Shown in pieces: positions 7,001-14,136 of a stretch of 20,288 bases of DNA; positions within the stretch are counted from its first letter, which is position 1; each line of letters opens with the position of its first letter. This DNA is from Planctomycetaceae bacterium UBA4732. Lineage in GTDB: Bacteria; Planctomycetota; Planctomycetia; Gemmatales; Gemmataceae. Both the position numbers and the translations under genes were made by a program. Where the stretch lies: the NCBI GenBank assembly GCA_002404095.1, contig DHJA01000286.1, positions 1-20,288 on the forward strand, written 5' to 3'. Below the pieces are notes generated by a model that was not told the origin of the DNA, ran no database searches, and saw only the letters and a program-made list of their open reading frames with translations.

Positions 7001-9541
7001 GGCGACATCGGCTTCCAGGATGAGATCGTCCGTCGCGCCGGCGCCGGCCCGTACGCCGTGGAGGGGAGCGCCGCTCCCGTCGTGGCCAATCAGGTGCTCC
7101 AGTCCCAAAACCTTCCGCCCATTTTCCCCCCGCTCTTTTTCACGATCTCCAATGAAGAAACCTCGACGACGGCGTCCGGCGACTTCGCGGGCGACGGCGC
7201 CACCGATCTGGTCGTTGCCAACAAGGGGACCGGCACGATCATGCTCCTCCGCGGCCTGAAGGGGGCCGACGGCAAGCCGACGGGCGATTTCGCCGAACCC
7301 CAATGGATTGCCAAGGGGAACCGTCCCACGGTGATCAAGACCGCCGACCTCACGGGAAGCGGAAAGCAGGACCTGGTCGTCCTCAACGTGGGAGACAACA
7401 CCCTGTCAATCTTTCTCAACAGGGGCGACGGAAGATTCGTCGAGCAAGTCGTCCGGGATGACAAAGGCAAACCCATACCGCTCAGCGCCGGGGACCGCCC
7501 TTCCGGTCTTTCCATTGTCGATGTGAACGGGGACCACATCCCCGACTTGGTTGTCGGAAACCAGAACGGCGACGTGCTTATCCTGCTCGGCAACGGCGAC
7601 GGCACGTTCCGCCCCTTTGTCCGCGCCGACCAGCGCGCGCCCCTCGTCCTGACCAAAATCAACGGCGCGCCCGCGGTGATCCTCGCCGATCAGGCGCACG
7701 ACGTAGCCACGGAACAGGTCCGCGTGGCCGGCACGACCACGTTCACGCCGGGCGCCTTCCAGCAGAGTCGCAGCGACGGCCTCATCGGCCCCGGCGCGAT
7801 GCTGCAAGCCGATCTCAACAACGACAATATCCCCGACCTGATCATCGCCAACTCCGGCAGCAATACCGTCCTCGTCTATTTAGGGCAAAAAGGAGGGGGA
7901 TTCTCCGCCACGCCGCAATCCTTCTTCGTCGGCGACAATCCGGTCGGGCTGTATGTGACGCACCTCATGGGCGCCAGCGCCTTGCCGGACCTGGTCGTCG
8001 CCAACCAAGGTTCCAATGATGTCAGCGTCCTCATCGGCAGCACCGACGCCAACGGCGCCTGGATTTTCAAGAACGGCCCGCGGCTGTCCTCGGGAGGCGT
8101 CGGGCCGATCGCGGTAACATCCCGCGACCTCAGCGGAACCGGCGTCCAGGATCTCCTCGTCACCAACGGCCAGAGCGGCAACATCGCCACCCTCACCGGC
8201 ATCGGCAGCAACGGCGTCGGCACCGGCTTCTTCAACGACGCCACTGCCACAGTGCAAAAGATCGCGCCCGGCCCGGTGCGACAGACGACCTTTCTCCCGT
8301 CCTCCGACTCGTCCAACGGCGATCTACTCGGCGTGGCTCTCACCCAAAGCGGATCGTTAACGCGCTTTGATCTGACCACCGGAACGGCCACCACCCTGTT
8401 CACGCCGGCGGCCGGAAACGCCGTCAACGCTTTCGAGACGATGGACCTGCCGGGCCAAGCCTTCCCCGTCATCTTCACGGCCAACGCCAACGGTTCCGTG
8501 TCGGCCCTATTCAGCGCCGACGGCCAGAGCTATCAGGCCAAGGCGACGGTCGCCAACGCCGCGCTGACGGGGCCGAGCGCCCTTGAAGTGCTGCAAACCG
8601 ACGCCAGCGGGCAGTTCGATGTTTACTTGACCGACGCTGGTCAAAGTACGCCGGTTGTGCTGACCCTCGACCTGAAGGCCGAGTTGACTCCGGTGGACAA
8701 CGGCGGAAATGGCGGTTCTTCTTCCGATTCCAACGGCTCGATAGGGCTTGTCGTCACATTAGTGACGGACTTGCAAGTCGATGCGAAATCAACGACAACT
8801 CAGGACCTGTTTTCGGTCGATCCATTCTCATCATCCGCATCGGGAGCGACCGATGTGACGACCGTGGCGAGCCTGGCGTCGGGCCTGGGCGACAACGAGG
8901 CGCTGCCGTCGTTCGGCGAAGCCGTGTTGGTCAACGTGATCGTCAGCTTTACGGATGCGAGCGGCGGCGAATACACGGCGACCGGCGTGGCCTCCGTAAC
9001 GGAGGAAACGCATGACGCACCGACGTTACAGCAGTTCATCGTTGGCGTGGAGGACGCTATCGACCGGCTGGTGGCGTCGCAGGCGACGGCGCCCGGCGCG
9101 GCGATCACGGCTTCCGCCGACGCGGCGCTACCAGCGGTGGCCGATGCGATAATACGGCTGGGCGATTGGGTGGGCGCGACGGTGCGCGACGAGGCGGGCG
9201 TGCGCATCCCGGCCGCGGCCGATGCCGTGGTGCGCTGGGGCGACTGGGCCAAGCTCACGAAAACCGATGGACCTGCGGTGATGTTCGGGGTCGTCGCTCC
9301 GGGTTTGATCTCCGAGCAGCGGTACGAAAGCGTGAACGGCCCGGAGACGCCGATGAGATATGTGAGCCGAGGCGTACCCCTAATAATCAACGGCAAACCC
9401 GCGTCGCATTTCGCGCCAGACTTCGACCGGAATGCCCTGACGATTCTGACAGTCGGGACAGCGCTCGCTGGCGGCGTCTACGCCGGAGTCCGCCGCGCCC
9501 GAAGGCCGAGGGATGGCGAGCGAGCGTTGGAACCAGAATAA
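4037..9541 (+). CDS. Giant FG-GAP/VCBS-repeat surface protein with planctomycete export signature
   Basis: ATG 4037 is chosen because GAGG at 4025-4028 lies 8 nt upstream; the open frame further upstream to 3920 runs through the palindromic element. The product is 1834 aa. The N-terminus is Arg/Leu/Pro rich and carries LRLEMLEDRTLLS, a signature typical of planctomycete exported proteins. Next come beta-rich repeats, then a region near residues 418-521 resembling a PPC (pre-peptidase C-terminal) jelly-roll. From about 547 to 1370 there are around 11 FG-GAP/VCBS units with Ca-binding-like loops (GDFNRDGVLD, GDFNNDGRLD, GDLNGDGVLD, VDVNGDHIPD, ADLNNDNIPD), which should fold as beta-propeller blades. 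Near 1799-1820 a hydrophobic helix followed by RRARRPR suggests a C-terminal membrane anchor. No catalytic domain was found. Adhesion or a structural surface role is inferred. Confidence 0.92.
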   Translation: MLTRLLNRLLPPSRPRRPRLYRSPPLRLEMLEDRTLLSSFDLSGGVALYLASAGVVNNVTVSQKGAMLVVRDDGEVISLTAAARNAGCKLDGSHIVLCPDAAVASLVVNTLDGADRVAVQPLGLTPQVTLRNPGGQTDVVIDDSADPSPTYATIDSQQTTDPFGNPVTLDLVRGGDPLSENLSVQIGTPFVAAPIVFLDGEVHSLTVRGSSGGNRFYVYNTGAFSTELDSGTGPDSVNVLRTTGPLTIDGQDGRDTVTLGLGPQSIISFPGAPLAAVSGPVKVLNSLSRTDLVVDDSAGPTSPFLSLAFTLDANQVAYSVSLFGFPVASTAVAYDPREIGSLTVKGVSSGGTSWTVNDTAAGVPTTLDTGSGDQVNVLNATGPLKVFDADGSARIMSSGAPLEHVLGRGNLSFNTAITGALAAPTEVDRYTLNVTEQGTLSVQVEGATGSGLDGRATLYGVNSFVNLNGVHVAGGGLLLSSGGHLPGEPTSLLKIFLLPGQYFLEVSSAGGAGAYTLTPTFTPGPNPFNGPDLDVSLDRMVGKTPVGIVQGDFNRDGVLDVATANHDSGDISVLLGVGNGTFDAETRFKAAGQPDALVVGDFNNDGRLDLATLDAQAGLVTVFLGLGDGNFRPLPAFQVKGRFNGLAAVKFKQTAPPDLAFLDSQAGVVTVLPALSDGTFSVTTAYTLPVGDPRFAGVQFLQSTIPVFDSLGNSVLVPSVTGDFTRDGVPGFAFVLANDPTTGKLLPAGRVEADIGFPNPAPGGLETSIGTLPLSAVVGNKQLAFLSNAITPSPLRATPLLADLSGKGTTDLVIVSRSGDILFRAGRPGQPGLFDAPMVVNDRKKDPKTKLAQAVTVVRTGANAELAAIDLYSDTITLYQRQSDGSWARRDTPPLLTGLAPELIVAGDLNGDGVLDLVAANNLFGVPSLSIYRGDADGGFTHLRDLGVGTSVSDVELVYLKGNKLPDLVVTNADAGLVGVLRNEGLPGGDIGFQDEIVRRAGAGPYAVEGSAAPVVANQVLQSQNLPPIFPPLFFTISNEETSTTASGDFAGDGATDLVVANKGTGTIMLLRGLKGADGKPTGDFAEPQWIAKGNRPTVIKTADLTGSGKQDLVVLNVGDNTLSIFLNRGDGRFVEQVVRDDKGKPIPLSAGDRPSGLSIVDVNGDHIPDLVVGNQNGDVLILLGNGDGTFRPFVRADQRAPLVLTKINGAPAVILADQAHDVATEQVRVAGTTTFTPGAFQQSRSDGLIGPGAMLQADLNNDNIPDLIIANSGSNTVLVYLGQKGGGFSATPQSFFVGDNPVGLYVTHLMGASALPDLVVANQGSNDVSVLIGSTDANGAWIFKNGPRLSSGGVGPIAVTSRDLSGTGVQDLLVTNGQSGNIATLTGIGSNGVGTGFFNDATATVQKIAPGPVRQTTFLPSSDSSNGDLLGVALTQSGSLTRFDLTTGTATTLFTPAAGNAVNAFETMDLPGQAFPVIFTANANGSVSALFSADGQSYQAKATVANAALTGPSALEVLQTDASGQFDVYLTDAGQSTPVVLTLDLKAELTPVDNGGNGGSSSDSNGSIGLVVTLVTDLQVDAKSTTTQDLFSVDPFSSSASGATDVTTVASLASGLGDNEALPSFGEAVLVNVIVSFTDASGGEYTATGVASVTEETHDAPTLQQFIVGVEDAIDRLVASQATAPGAAITASADAALPAVADAIIRLGDWVGATVRDEAGVRIPAAADAVVRWGDWAKLTKTDGPAVMFGVVAPGLISEQRYESVNGPETPMRYVSRGVPLIINGKPASHFAPDFDRNALTILTVGTALAGGVYAGVRRARRPRDGERALEPE

Positions 9542-9592
9542 TCTTGGCATCGCCTGTAACAAATCCATTCGGGTCACGCTTGGCTGGGTAGA

Positions 9593-9615
9593 GGCCGACC
9601 GAAAGTGAGTCGGCC
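9593..9615 (+). terminator. Intergenic hairpin between the FG-GAP gene and the pentapeptide-protein gene
   Basis: GGCCGAC (9593-9599) and GTCGGCC (9609-9615) form a perfect 7-bp stem around a 9-nt loop. It lies 51 bp after the FG-GAP stop codon and 12 bp before the Shine-Dalgarno sequence of the next gene. No U-tract follows, so factor-independent termination would be weak. It could equally be a processing or stability element within a two-gene transcript. Confidence 0.35.
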
Positions 9616-9641
9616 CAAACCTGAGACGAGGAGTGACTCCG

Positions 9642-10133
9642 ATGAAGCGTATCCTGATGACCGCGGCGGCGATGGTCCTGGCCTTGGCGACGAGCCGGGC
9701 GGCATATGCCGGCCAAAAACCCAACCGTACCCAGACCCAGCAAGACAGGCACACGAACACCAGCCGCCGGCACTATGACGACCACAAGCACTACGATCAC
9801 TCGCATTATTACGAGCCGTCCTACCGCAAGTCGTCCTATTGCGAATCGTTCGACTGCGAGCCGTCCTACTGCGAGCCGTCCTACTCCGAGTCGTGCGATT
9901 ACGAGCCGGCCGACTGCGAGCCGTCTTATTGCGAGCCGTCCTATTGCGAGCCGACCGACTGCGAATCGTTTGACTGCGAGCCGTCCTACCGGGAGTCGTA
10001 TCGGCGGTCGTCTTACCGCCAGCCGTATCGCTACGGCCACTACGACCGCGATAGCCAATACGATCACGACAGCCACTACGGTCACGACCGCGGGCACAAC
10101 TCCCAACTGAAGACCCACAACCGTGGGAGGTGA
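9642..10133 (+). CDS. Secreted Cys/Tyr/Glu pentapeptide-repeat protein, function unknown
   Basis: ATG 9642 is preceded by GAGGAG at 9628-9633 with 8 nt spacing, which favours it over GTG 9633. The 163-aa product starts with a clear signal peptide: MKRI, a hydrophobic stretch of Ala, Leu and Met, then a likely cleavage after AAYA near residue 23. The mature part has a His/Asp/Tyr-rich segment, then pentapeptides of consensus [CY]E[PS]xx (CEPSY, CESFD, CEPTD) from residue 57 to about 126, and then a second His/Asp/Tyr/Arg-rich tail (YDHDSHYGHDRGH). About a dozen cysteines and many tyrosines suggest disulfide or dityrosine cross-linking, or metal binding through the His/Asp flanks. I do not recognise a family. 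A role as a cell-wall or stalk-like structural protein is only an inference. Confidence 0.8.
   Translation: MKRILMTAAAMVLALATSRAAYAGQKPNRTQTQQDRHTNTSRRHYDDHKHYDHSHYYEPSYRKSSYCESFDCEPSYCEPSYSESCDYEPADCEPSYCEPSYCEPTDCESFDCEPSYRESYRRSSYRQPYRYGHYDRDSQYDHDSHYGHDRGHNSQLKTHNRGR
9810..10019 (+). repeat. Tandem 15-bp repeats coding CEPSY-type pentapeptides
   Basis: Fourteen consecutive 15-bp units in frame code, in order, YEPSY, RKSSY, CESFD, CEPSY, CEPSY, SESCD, YEPAD, CEPSY, CEPSY, CEPTD, CESFD, CEPSY, RESYR and RSSYR. The CESFD-CEPSY pair occurs at 9840-9869 and again at 9960-9989 with one base difference, so an 8-unit (120-bp) higher-order duplication is visible. The array is prone to length change by slippage or recombination. 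Confidence 0.85.
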
Positions 10134-10162
10134 TTGGGGAGGATTTGAGCGGGACCGAAGCG

Positions 10163-10193
10163 GGCCGTGCGGAGACGAGTTCTCCGCGCGGCC
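10163..10193. terminator. Bidirectional terminator-like hairpin between convergent genes
   Basis: A 13-bp stem, 10163-10175 against 10181-10193, encloses a 5-nt loop (CGAGT). The only non-Watson-Crick position can form a G-U pair. It lies between the stop codon of the pentapeptide protein (10133) and that of the minus-strand kinase (10217), where both transcripts converge. The stem is very GC-rich but lacks a clear U-run, so it may work with Rho or as a transcript end stabiliser. Confidence 0.55.
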
Positions 10194-10216
10194 TTCGCGC
10201 GTTTGAAGGCAAGCCG

Positions 10217-12430
10217 TCACCCGTCGCTCTTTGAGGGGCCAACGGTTCGGGCCAGCGCTTCCAAGTCGCCCACGATCGCCCGCGAAAGGGCGAAGGTCGC
10301 CCCGAAACCGACCAGGCCGATGGCGCTCAAGACGCCCAGGGACGTGCGGTTTTCCGAACCTATCGCCACCCACGCGGCCACCGTCAACATCGGCGCTAGA
10401 GCGGCCATGAGCAGATACAGCCCGGTTCGCCGTTTCAGCCGTTCCATGGCGGCCAGTTCCTCCGCATCCAGCGGCTTGCTCCGGATAAGCGCCGGCAAGA
10501 ACACGCGCACGGCGAAGAACGTCACCGCGAAGAAAGGGTAAACGGCCGCGATCAGCCCACAGAGAGCGAGCGAAATGATGAAATGCAAAAAGAAGGTTAG
10601 AGACTGAAGACCGAGGAAAGCGCACAGAGCGATCGGGTACGCCACGCCCGCGATCAGCCAAAGGACCATAATCACGACGGCGACACAGTCGCCCAGGACG
10701 ATACAGCGGCGGCGCGGTCCCGCCGTCTGGCTGGCGTCCGCCCGGCGGACGGCACGGGTCGTCGGCGGCGCCAACAACGCCAGCGCGGCAATCCCGAGGG
10801 GGAAGGTAATGCCGTTGATCGTCGTCACAACACTCTGGAAAACCGGCTCGGCGCCGGGCATTCGCGCGATTATTTCGGAGCGGTCATAGGCGAGGTTGCA
10901 GAACGCCGCCAACACATTCGGCGCCAGGGATGCTATCAGCACAATGAGGAAGCCGTGGCGCCGAACGAAGGATCGCCAATCGCCGTTGGGCGGGCGCAGC
11001 AGGTCGTGCGCCCGTGGGTGCAAACAAAGTTCCAGCTCACGCGCCAGCGCGGCGCCCGATTGGGGGCGTCGCGCGGGGTCGGGTTCGAGGCCGGCGAGCA
11101 GCACCTGATCCAGTCCCAAAGGACGCGCGGCTGGCAAGGCGGCCGTTTCAGCGGGGTCCACTCCGGCCCGCCGCTGTTCCGTCATGCGGGCCAGCGTTAG
11201 CCCCCAGTCCTCGCGTAAGCCGTCGTCGGGAAACGGCCGGCGGCCGGCCAGTAATTCCCACAGAATGATGCAAAGTGAGTATAAATCGCTCCGGCCGTCG
11301 AGGTCGCCGGCCTCGCGCGCGTTGGCCGGGTTGAACGCCTCCAATTGCTCAGGCGACATGTAGGCGAGGCTGCCGCCAAAGAACGCGGCCGGGTTCGCGC
11401 CGTCGAGCTTGCTGCTGAAGCTGACGTTGAAATCGGCCAATTTGGGCGACGCCTCGGCCGTCAGGAGGACGTTGGCCGGCTTCACGTCGCGGTGCAATAC
11501 CCCCCGGCCGTGGGCGTAATCGAGGGCGTCGGCCAGGCAGGCGCCGAGCCAGCAGACCGTCTCCGGCCAGGTGCGGCCGGCGAGCCGTTCGCGCTGCGCC
11601 GACCCCGAGGGAGGCGATTCGCCGCATTGTTCCATGGCTTTGTCCACGGCGCGCAGCAGCGTCCTCCCGCTTCGCTCCGTTTCCGGTGTCTGGCGAACCG
11701 CTTCGAGGACCGCCTGAAGTGTTCCGCCCGCGACATACTGCATGTAAAGCAAACGGAGGCCGCGATCAGGGAGCAGATGCTGGTCGTAGACGCGGACGAT
11801 GTATGGGTGGTTGAGCTGTGCCAAGGTCTGCGGCTCGTCGCCGGAGTCGGCCGACACCTTGAGCGCCACCAGCCGCTGCATCGACCGCTGCCGCGCCAGG
11901 AAAACACGGCCGAACGCCCCCTTGCCGAGCAGGGTGAATAGGTCGAAATCGTCGATCGTCCCGCCGGCCTCGACCGCCCAGGCCGGCAGGCCGGGGCAAA
12001 GGAGCGTGGACACATGCGGCGCTTCCAGCCCCAGCAGGCGAGCCAGCTCGTCGGCGCGACCGGGATACCGCAGCAAATAGTCGCCCGGCTGAACGGAATC
12101 GCCCGCGCGCTTACGGATGTGATACTCCTCGTAGAGGAGGTCGCAAGGCGGACCATCCGCCGCCAGTTCGGGGAAGGCGGCGAGGTAGTCGTCCACGATC
12201 CGCACTGATTGGCCGCGCGACCAACGATAATCGAGATCCACTTTAATCAATTCGAGCAGCACGAGCCGCCGCAGGACCGCCGTCCCTTTCGGCAGGAACT
12301 CGGCCGGGTTCGGCGGTTCGGCGCGCGAATCCCAAGCCTGGAGGAACGCCTGCACCTGTCCGGCGAGGATGTCCCAGGTGTCGCCGGCTTTCTCAGCTCC
12401 AACAACAATCGCGGCCCCGGTTGCGTCCAT
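10217..12430 (-). CDS. Multi-pass membrane Ser/Thr kinase, divergent from an ECF sigma factor
   Basis: ATG at 12430 follows a strong Shine-Dalgarno GGAGGA (12435-12440, minus strand) by 4 nt, so it is preferred over GTG 12454; the product is 737 aa. Residues 1-155 form an N-terminal module with a DLLYEEYHIRKRAG-type segment common in planctomycete kinases next to sigma factors. The kinase domain has GKGAFG at 169-174, Lys191 (VALKV), HRD at 313-315 (LHRDVKPAN), DFN at 333-335 in place of DFG, and SPE at 359-361 in place of APE. The Mg-binding Asp is kept, so activity is plausible. From about 492 on there are roughly six hydrophobic helices (near 493-512, 537-555, 577-604, 608-649, 670-690 and 698-720), not the usual single helix. 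Its divergent neighbour suggests that it controls the ECF sigma factor. No extracellular sensor domain is recognised. Confidence 0.92.
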   Translation of the reverse strand: MDATGAAIVVGAEKAGDTWDILAGQVQAFLQAWDSRAEPPNPAEFLPKGTAVLRRLVLLELIKVDLDYRWSRGQSVRIVDDYLAAFPELAADGPPCDLLYEEYHIRKRAGDSVQPGDYLLRYPGRADELARLLGLEAPHVSTLLCPGLPAWAVEAGGTIDDFDLFTLLGKGAFGRVFLARQRSMQRLVALKVSADSGDEPQTLAQLNHPYIVRVYDQHLLPDRGLRLLYMQYVAGGTLQAVLEAVRQTPETERSGRTLLRAVDKAMEQCGESPPSGSAQRERLAGRTWPETVCWLGACLADALDYAHGRGVLHRDVKPANVLLTAEASPKLADFNVSFSSKLDGANPAAFFGGSLAYMSPEQLEAFNPANAREAGDLDGRSDLYSLCIILWELLAGRRPFPDDGLREDWGLTLARMTEQRRAGVDPAETAALPAARPLGLDQVLLAGLEPDPARRPQSGAALARELELCLHPRAHDLLRPPNGDWRSFVRRHGFLIVLIASLAPNVLAAFCNLAYDRSEIIARMPGAEPVFQSVVTTINGITFPLGIAALALLAPPTTRAVRRADASQTAGPRRRCIVLGDCVAVVIMVLWLIAGVAYPIALCAFLGLQSLTFFLHFIISLALCGLIAAVYPFFAVTFFAVRVFLPALIRSKPLDAEELAAMERLKRRTGLYLLMAALAPMLTVAAWVAIGSENRTSLGVLSAIGLVGFGATFALSRAIVGDLEALARTVGPSKSDG

Positions 12431-12507
12431 GTGATCCTCCGTGGAACAGCCCACCTCCTATACAATACAAACTGCCTCGCGGACAGGGACGCAAAAGGAG
12501 AACTCCA
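12431..12507. promoter_or_regulatory. Divergent promoter region between the kinase and ECF sigma genes
   Basis: These 77 bp must serve both genes. On the plus strand GGAAC (12443-12447) resembles the -35 box of ECF-type promoters and is followed by the AT-rich TATACAATAC around 12459-12468, about 40 nt before the sigma start; this might allow autoregulation. On the minus strand an AT-rich TTGTATTGTATA stretch could be a -10 region for the kinase. The match is short and could be chance. AAGGAG at 12495-12500 is the sigma gene ribosome binding site, and GGAGGA on the minus strand is the one for the kinase. Confidence 0.4.
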
Positions 12508-13122
12508 ATGACGCCCCCCGTTGACGACGCGCTGGTACTCCGGCTGCGAGCCGGCGAGGCCCAGGCTCTGGCGGAGTTTATAGAAGCACGCCGCCGCCCG
12601 CTGTTGGCGTTTATCGAGCGCAACCTCAGCGCCTCTCTGCGCCGCAAGGTCGAGCCGCAAGACATCCTCCAAGAGACGGCTGTGTCCGCGCTGAACGCGC
12701 TGGCGCACACCGACCTCTCGCAGCGCGACCCATTCGGCTGGCTATGCCAGATCGCCGAGCAGCGCATCATCGACCTGCACCGCAAGTTTTTCGGGTCACA
12801 GAAGCGCGACGCCGGCCGCGAGGAGGCGCTCGACGCGCCGGCCGGGGGTTCGGGGCAACGGCTGCTGATCGACCTGCTGATCGCCAGTCTGACTTCGCCG
12901 AGCATGGCCGTCGTCCGCGACGAACGGCAACGGCTATTGATGGAGGCGATGGCCGCCCTGCCGGAGGAGAGCCGGACGGCCCTGCGGCTGCGCTACGTCG
13001 AAAACCTGCCGTCCAAGGAGATTGCCGCGCGCCTGGGCAAGAGCGACGGCGCCGTGCGCGTGTTGCTGACGCGCACCCTTAGCCGCCTGCAACAACTCCT
13101 CGGGCCGGATGCCGCGCCCTGA
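12508..13122 (+). CDS. ECF-type RNA polymerase sigma factor
   Basis: ATG 12508 sits 7 nt after AAGGAG (12495-12500), giving 204 aa, the normal size of an ECF sigma factor. Region 2 spans roughly residues 20-95, with EPQDILQETAVSALNAL (core binding) and DPFGWLCQIAEQRIIDLHRK (-10 recognition area). Region 4 spans 140-197, with a helix-turn-helix around PSKEIAARLGKSDGAVRVLL for -35 binding. No region 3 is present, as expected for group 4. The sequence style fits planctomycete-specific ECF subfamilies that neighbour Ser/Thr kinases. There is no anti-sigma factor next door: upstream is a divergent membrane kinase and downstream is the remains of another kinase, so regulation by phosphorylation is the natural hypothesis. 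Confidence 0.93.
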   Translation: MTPPVDDALVLRLRAGEAQALAEFIEARRRPLLAFIERNLSASLRRKVEPQDILQETAVSALNALAHTDLSQRDPFGWLCQIAEQRIIDLHRKFFGSQKRDAGREEALDAPAGGSGQRLLIDLLIASLTSPSMAVVRDERQRLLMEAMAALPEESRTALRLRYVENLPSKEIAARLGKSDGAVRVLLTRTLSRLQQLLGPDAAP

Positions 13123-13184
13123 TTGCTCCGCACACTGAACCGAAGCATCAAGAGTGGCCCCTGCATCTCGTCAGGATATACATT

Positions 13185-13864
13185 ATGGCGATTTACCAGA
13201 GTCTCGCCGCCTTCGGCGTTCGGCAGTTAGTGGACGGAGCGCCGTCCTCGACCTCCAGGAGCAGATCGAAGGCCAAAGCGAACAGGTCCGGCAGATCGGC
13301 CGCGACGTGCAAAAGCTGTTGGAGCAGCACCAACTCCAGCGGCGCGAACTGCGGCGCGGCGACAGCCTTTCCATCCGCAACGACAACGAAAGGCAGCTCG
13401 TGAAGCAGTTGGTGGCGCGCTACCGGGCGCTGCCGGAGGGCGACCGGAAGGAAGTGCCGTCGCTGCTCAACGCCATCGGCAAGCTGGAAGTGGTGGCCGG
13501 CGACTTCGACGCCGCCCAGAAGGATTTTCAGGCCGTCGCCCTGCTGGAACAGGATAACAAGGGCCAAGCCGAGGCCCATTACAACGCCTACTTAGCCTCT
13601 CTGGAAAAACGTGATTGGCCGGGCGCCATCCAGGAACTCATCAAGGCGATCAAACTGGACGGCAAACGCTTCGCCCCGTTCCCGGTCGGCAAGTATCACC
13701 CCATGCGCATCCTCGGGGCGGGCGGCTTCGGCGTGGCGTTTCTGTGCAAGCCCAAGTACATGGACGCGCAGGTGGTGGTGAAGACGCTGGCCCTGGAAGT
13801 CCTGGGCCGCGACGCCGATAAGGTGTTCACGGAGGCTCAAGTGTTGCGGGCGAGGTGGGCTTAA
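13185..13864 (+). pseudogene. Broken Ser/Thr kinase: disrupted N-terminus, coiled coil and TPR, kinase N-lobe only
   Basis: ATG 13185 (AGGA at 13173-13176) starts MAIYQSLAAFGVRQLVDGA, an N-terminus I associate with planctomycete kinases, but that frame soon becomes nonsense. The continuation is in another frame from about 13240: VLDLQEQIEGQSEQVRQI (coiled coil), a TPR-like part, then the ATP-binding loop GAGGFG at 13715-13732 and the catalytic Lys codon at 13781-13783 (VVVKTL). The frame stops at 13862-13864, straight after FTEAQVLRARWA, within the alpha-C region. The catalytic loop, DFG and whole C-lobe are missing. A 236-aa reading from GTG 13154 avoids the frame break but begins with residues unlike the family. 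The gene therefore shows a 5' frameshift or deletion and a 3' truncation. It sits 62 bp after the sigma gene on the same strand, so it was probably part of a sigma-kinase operon. Confidence 0.75.
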
Positions 13865-14136
13865 AATTCGCCCCCGCGGGCTTCTAGGGCCGCCAGGCGT
13901 TCACCGCGTTCTCGGCATCAGGGAGAACTCGACGCGTAAATATCGCTCCTCTTTTCTTTCCTTTTTTGCCAGCGCCGTGTACTCTTACAGGAGATATGGT
14001 CCATTCCCATGTCGTCGCGCGGCCTGGCCTGGACGGTCGACGGTACGCATTCCGGAGACCTGCGATCGGCACCGTGCCCACCAATCGGCCTGTCATACCA
14101 AGGCGTTTTCGCCTTCGGGCCATACAAGGTGCAACG
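13865..14136. other. 272-bp gap after the kinase stump, no secure gene
   Basis: This stretch begins at the truncation point of the kinase remnant and matches no kinase continuation that I can read in any frame. It includes a pyrimidine-rich patch (about 13946-13972). A 43-codon frame from ATG 14009 ends in an ATGA overlap (14137-14140) with the next gene and has GGAG at 13990-13993, but its translation resembles nothing familiar, so I do not call it a gene. The base composition is less GC-rich than the flanking kinase DNA, which fits an insertion or deletion boundary. Confidence 0.4.

Noticed and set aside
9810..10019. CRISPR-like array
   Set aside because: The repeats are contiguous 15-bp units without spacers and are in frame within a signal-peptide-bearing gene.
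9387..10661. 424-codon minus-strand frame with RLAVGRLAIGRLA-like repeats
   Set aside because: It is the antisense image of the CEPSY repeat array and runs into the oppositely oriented kinase gene; it has no ribosome binding site and the plus-strand frame has a signal peptide and a strong Shine-Dalgarno sequence.
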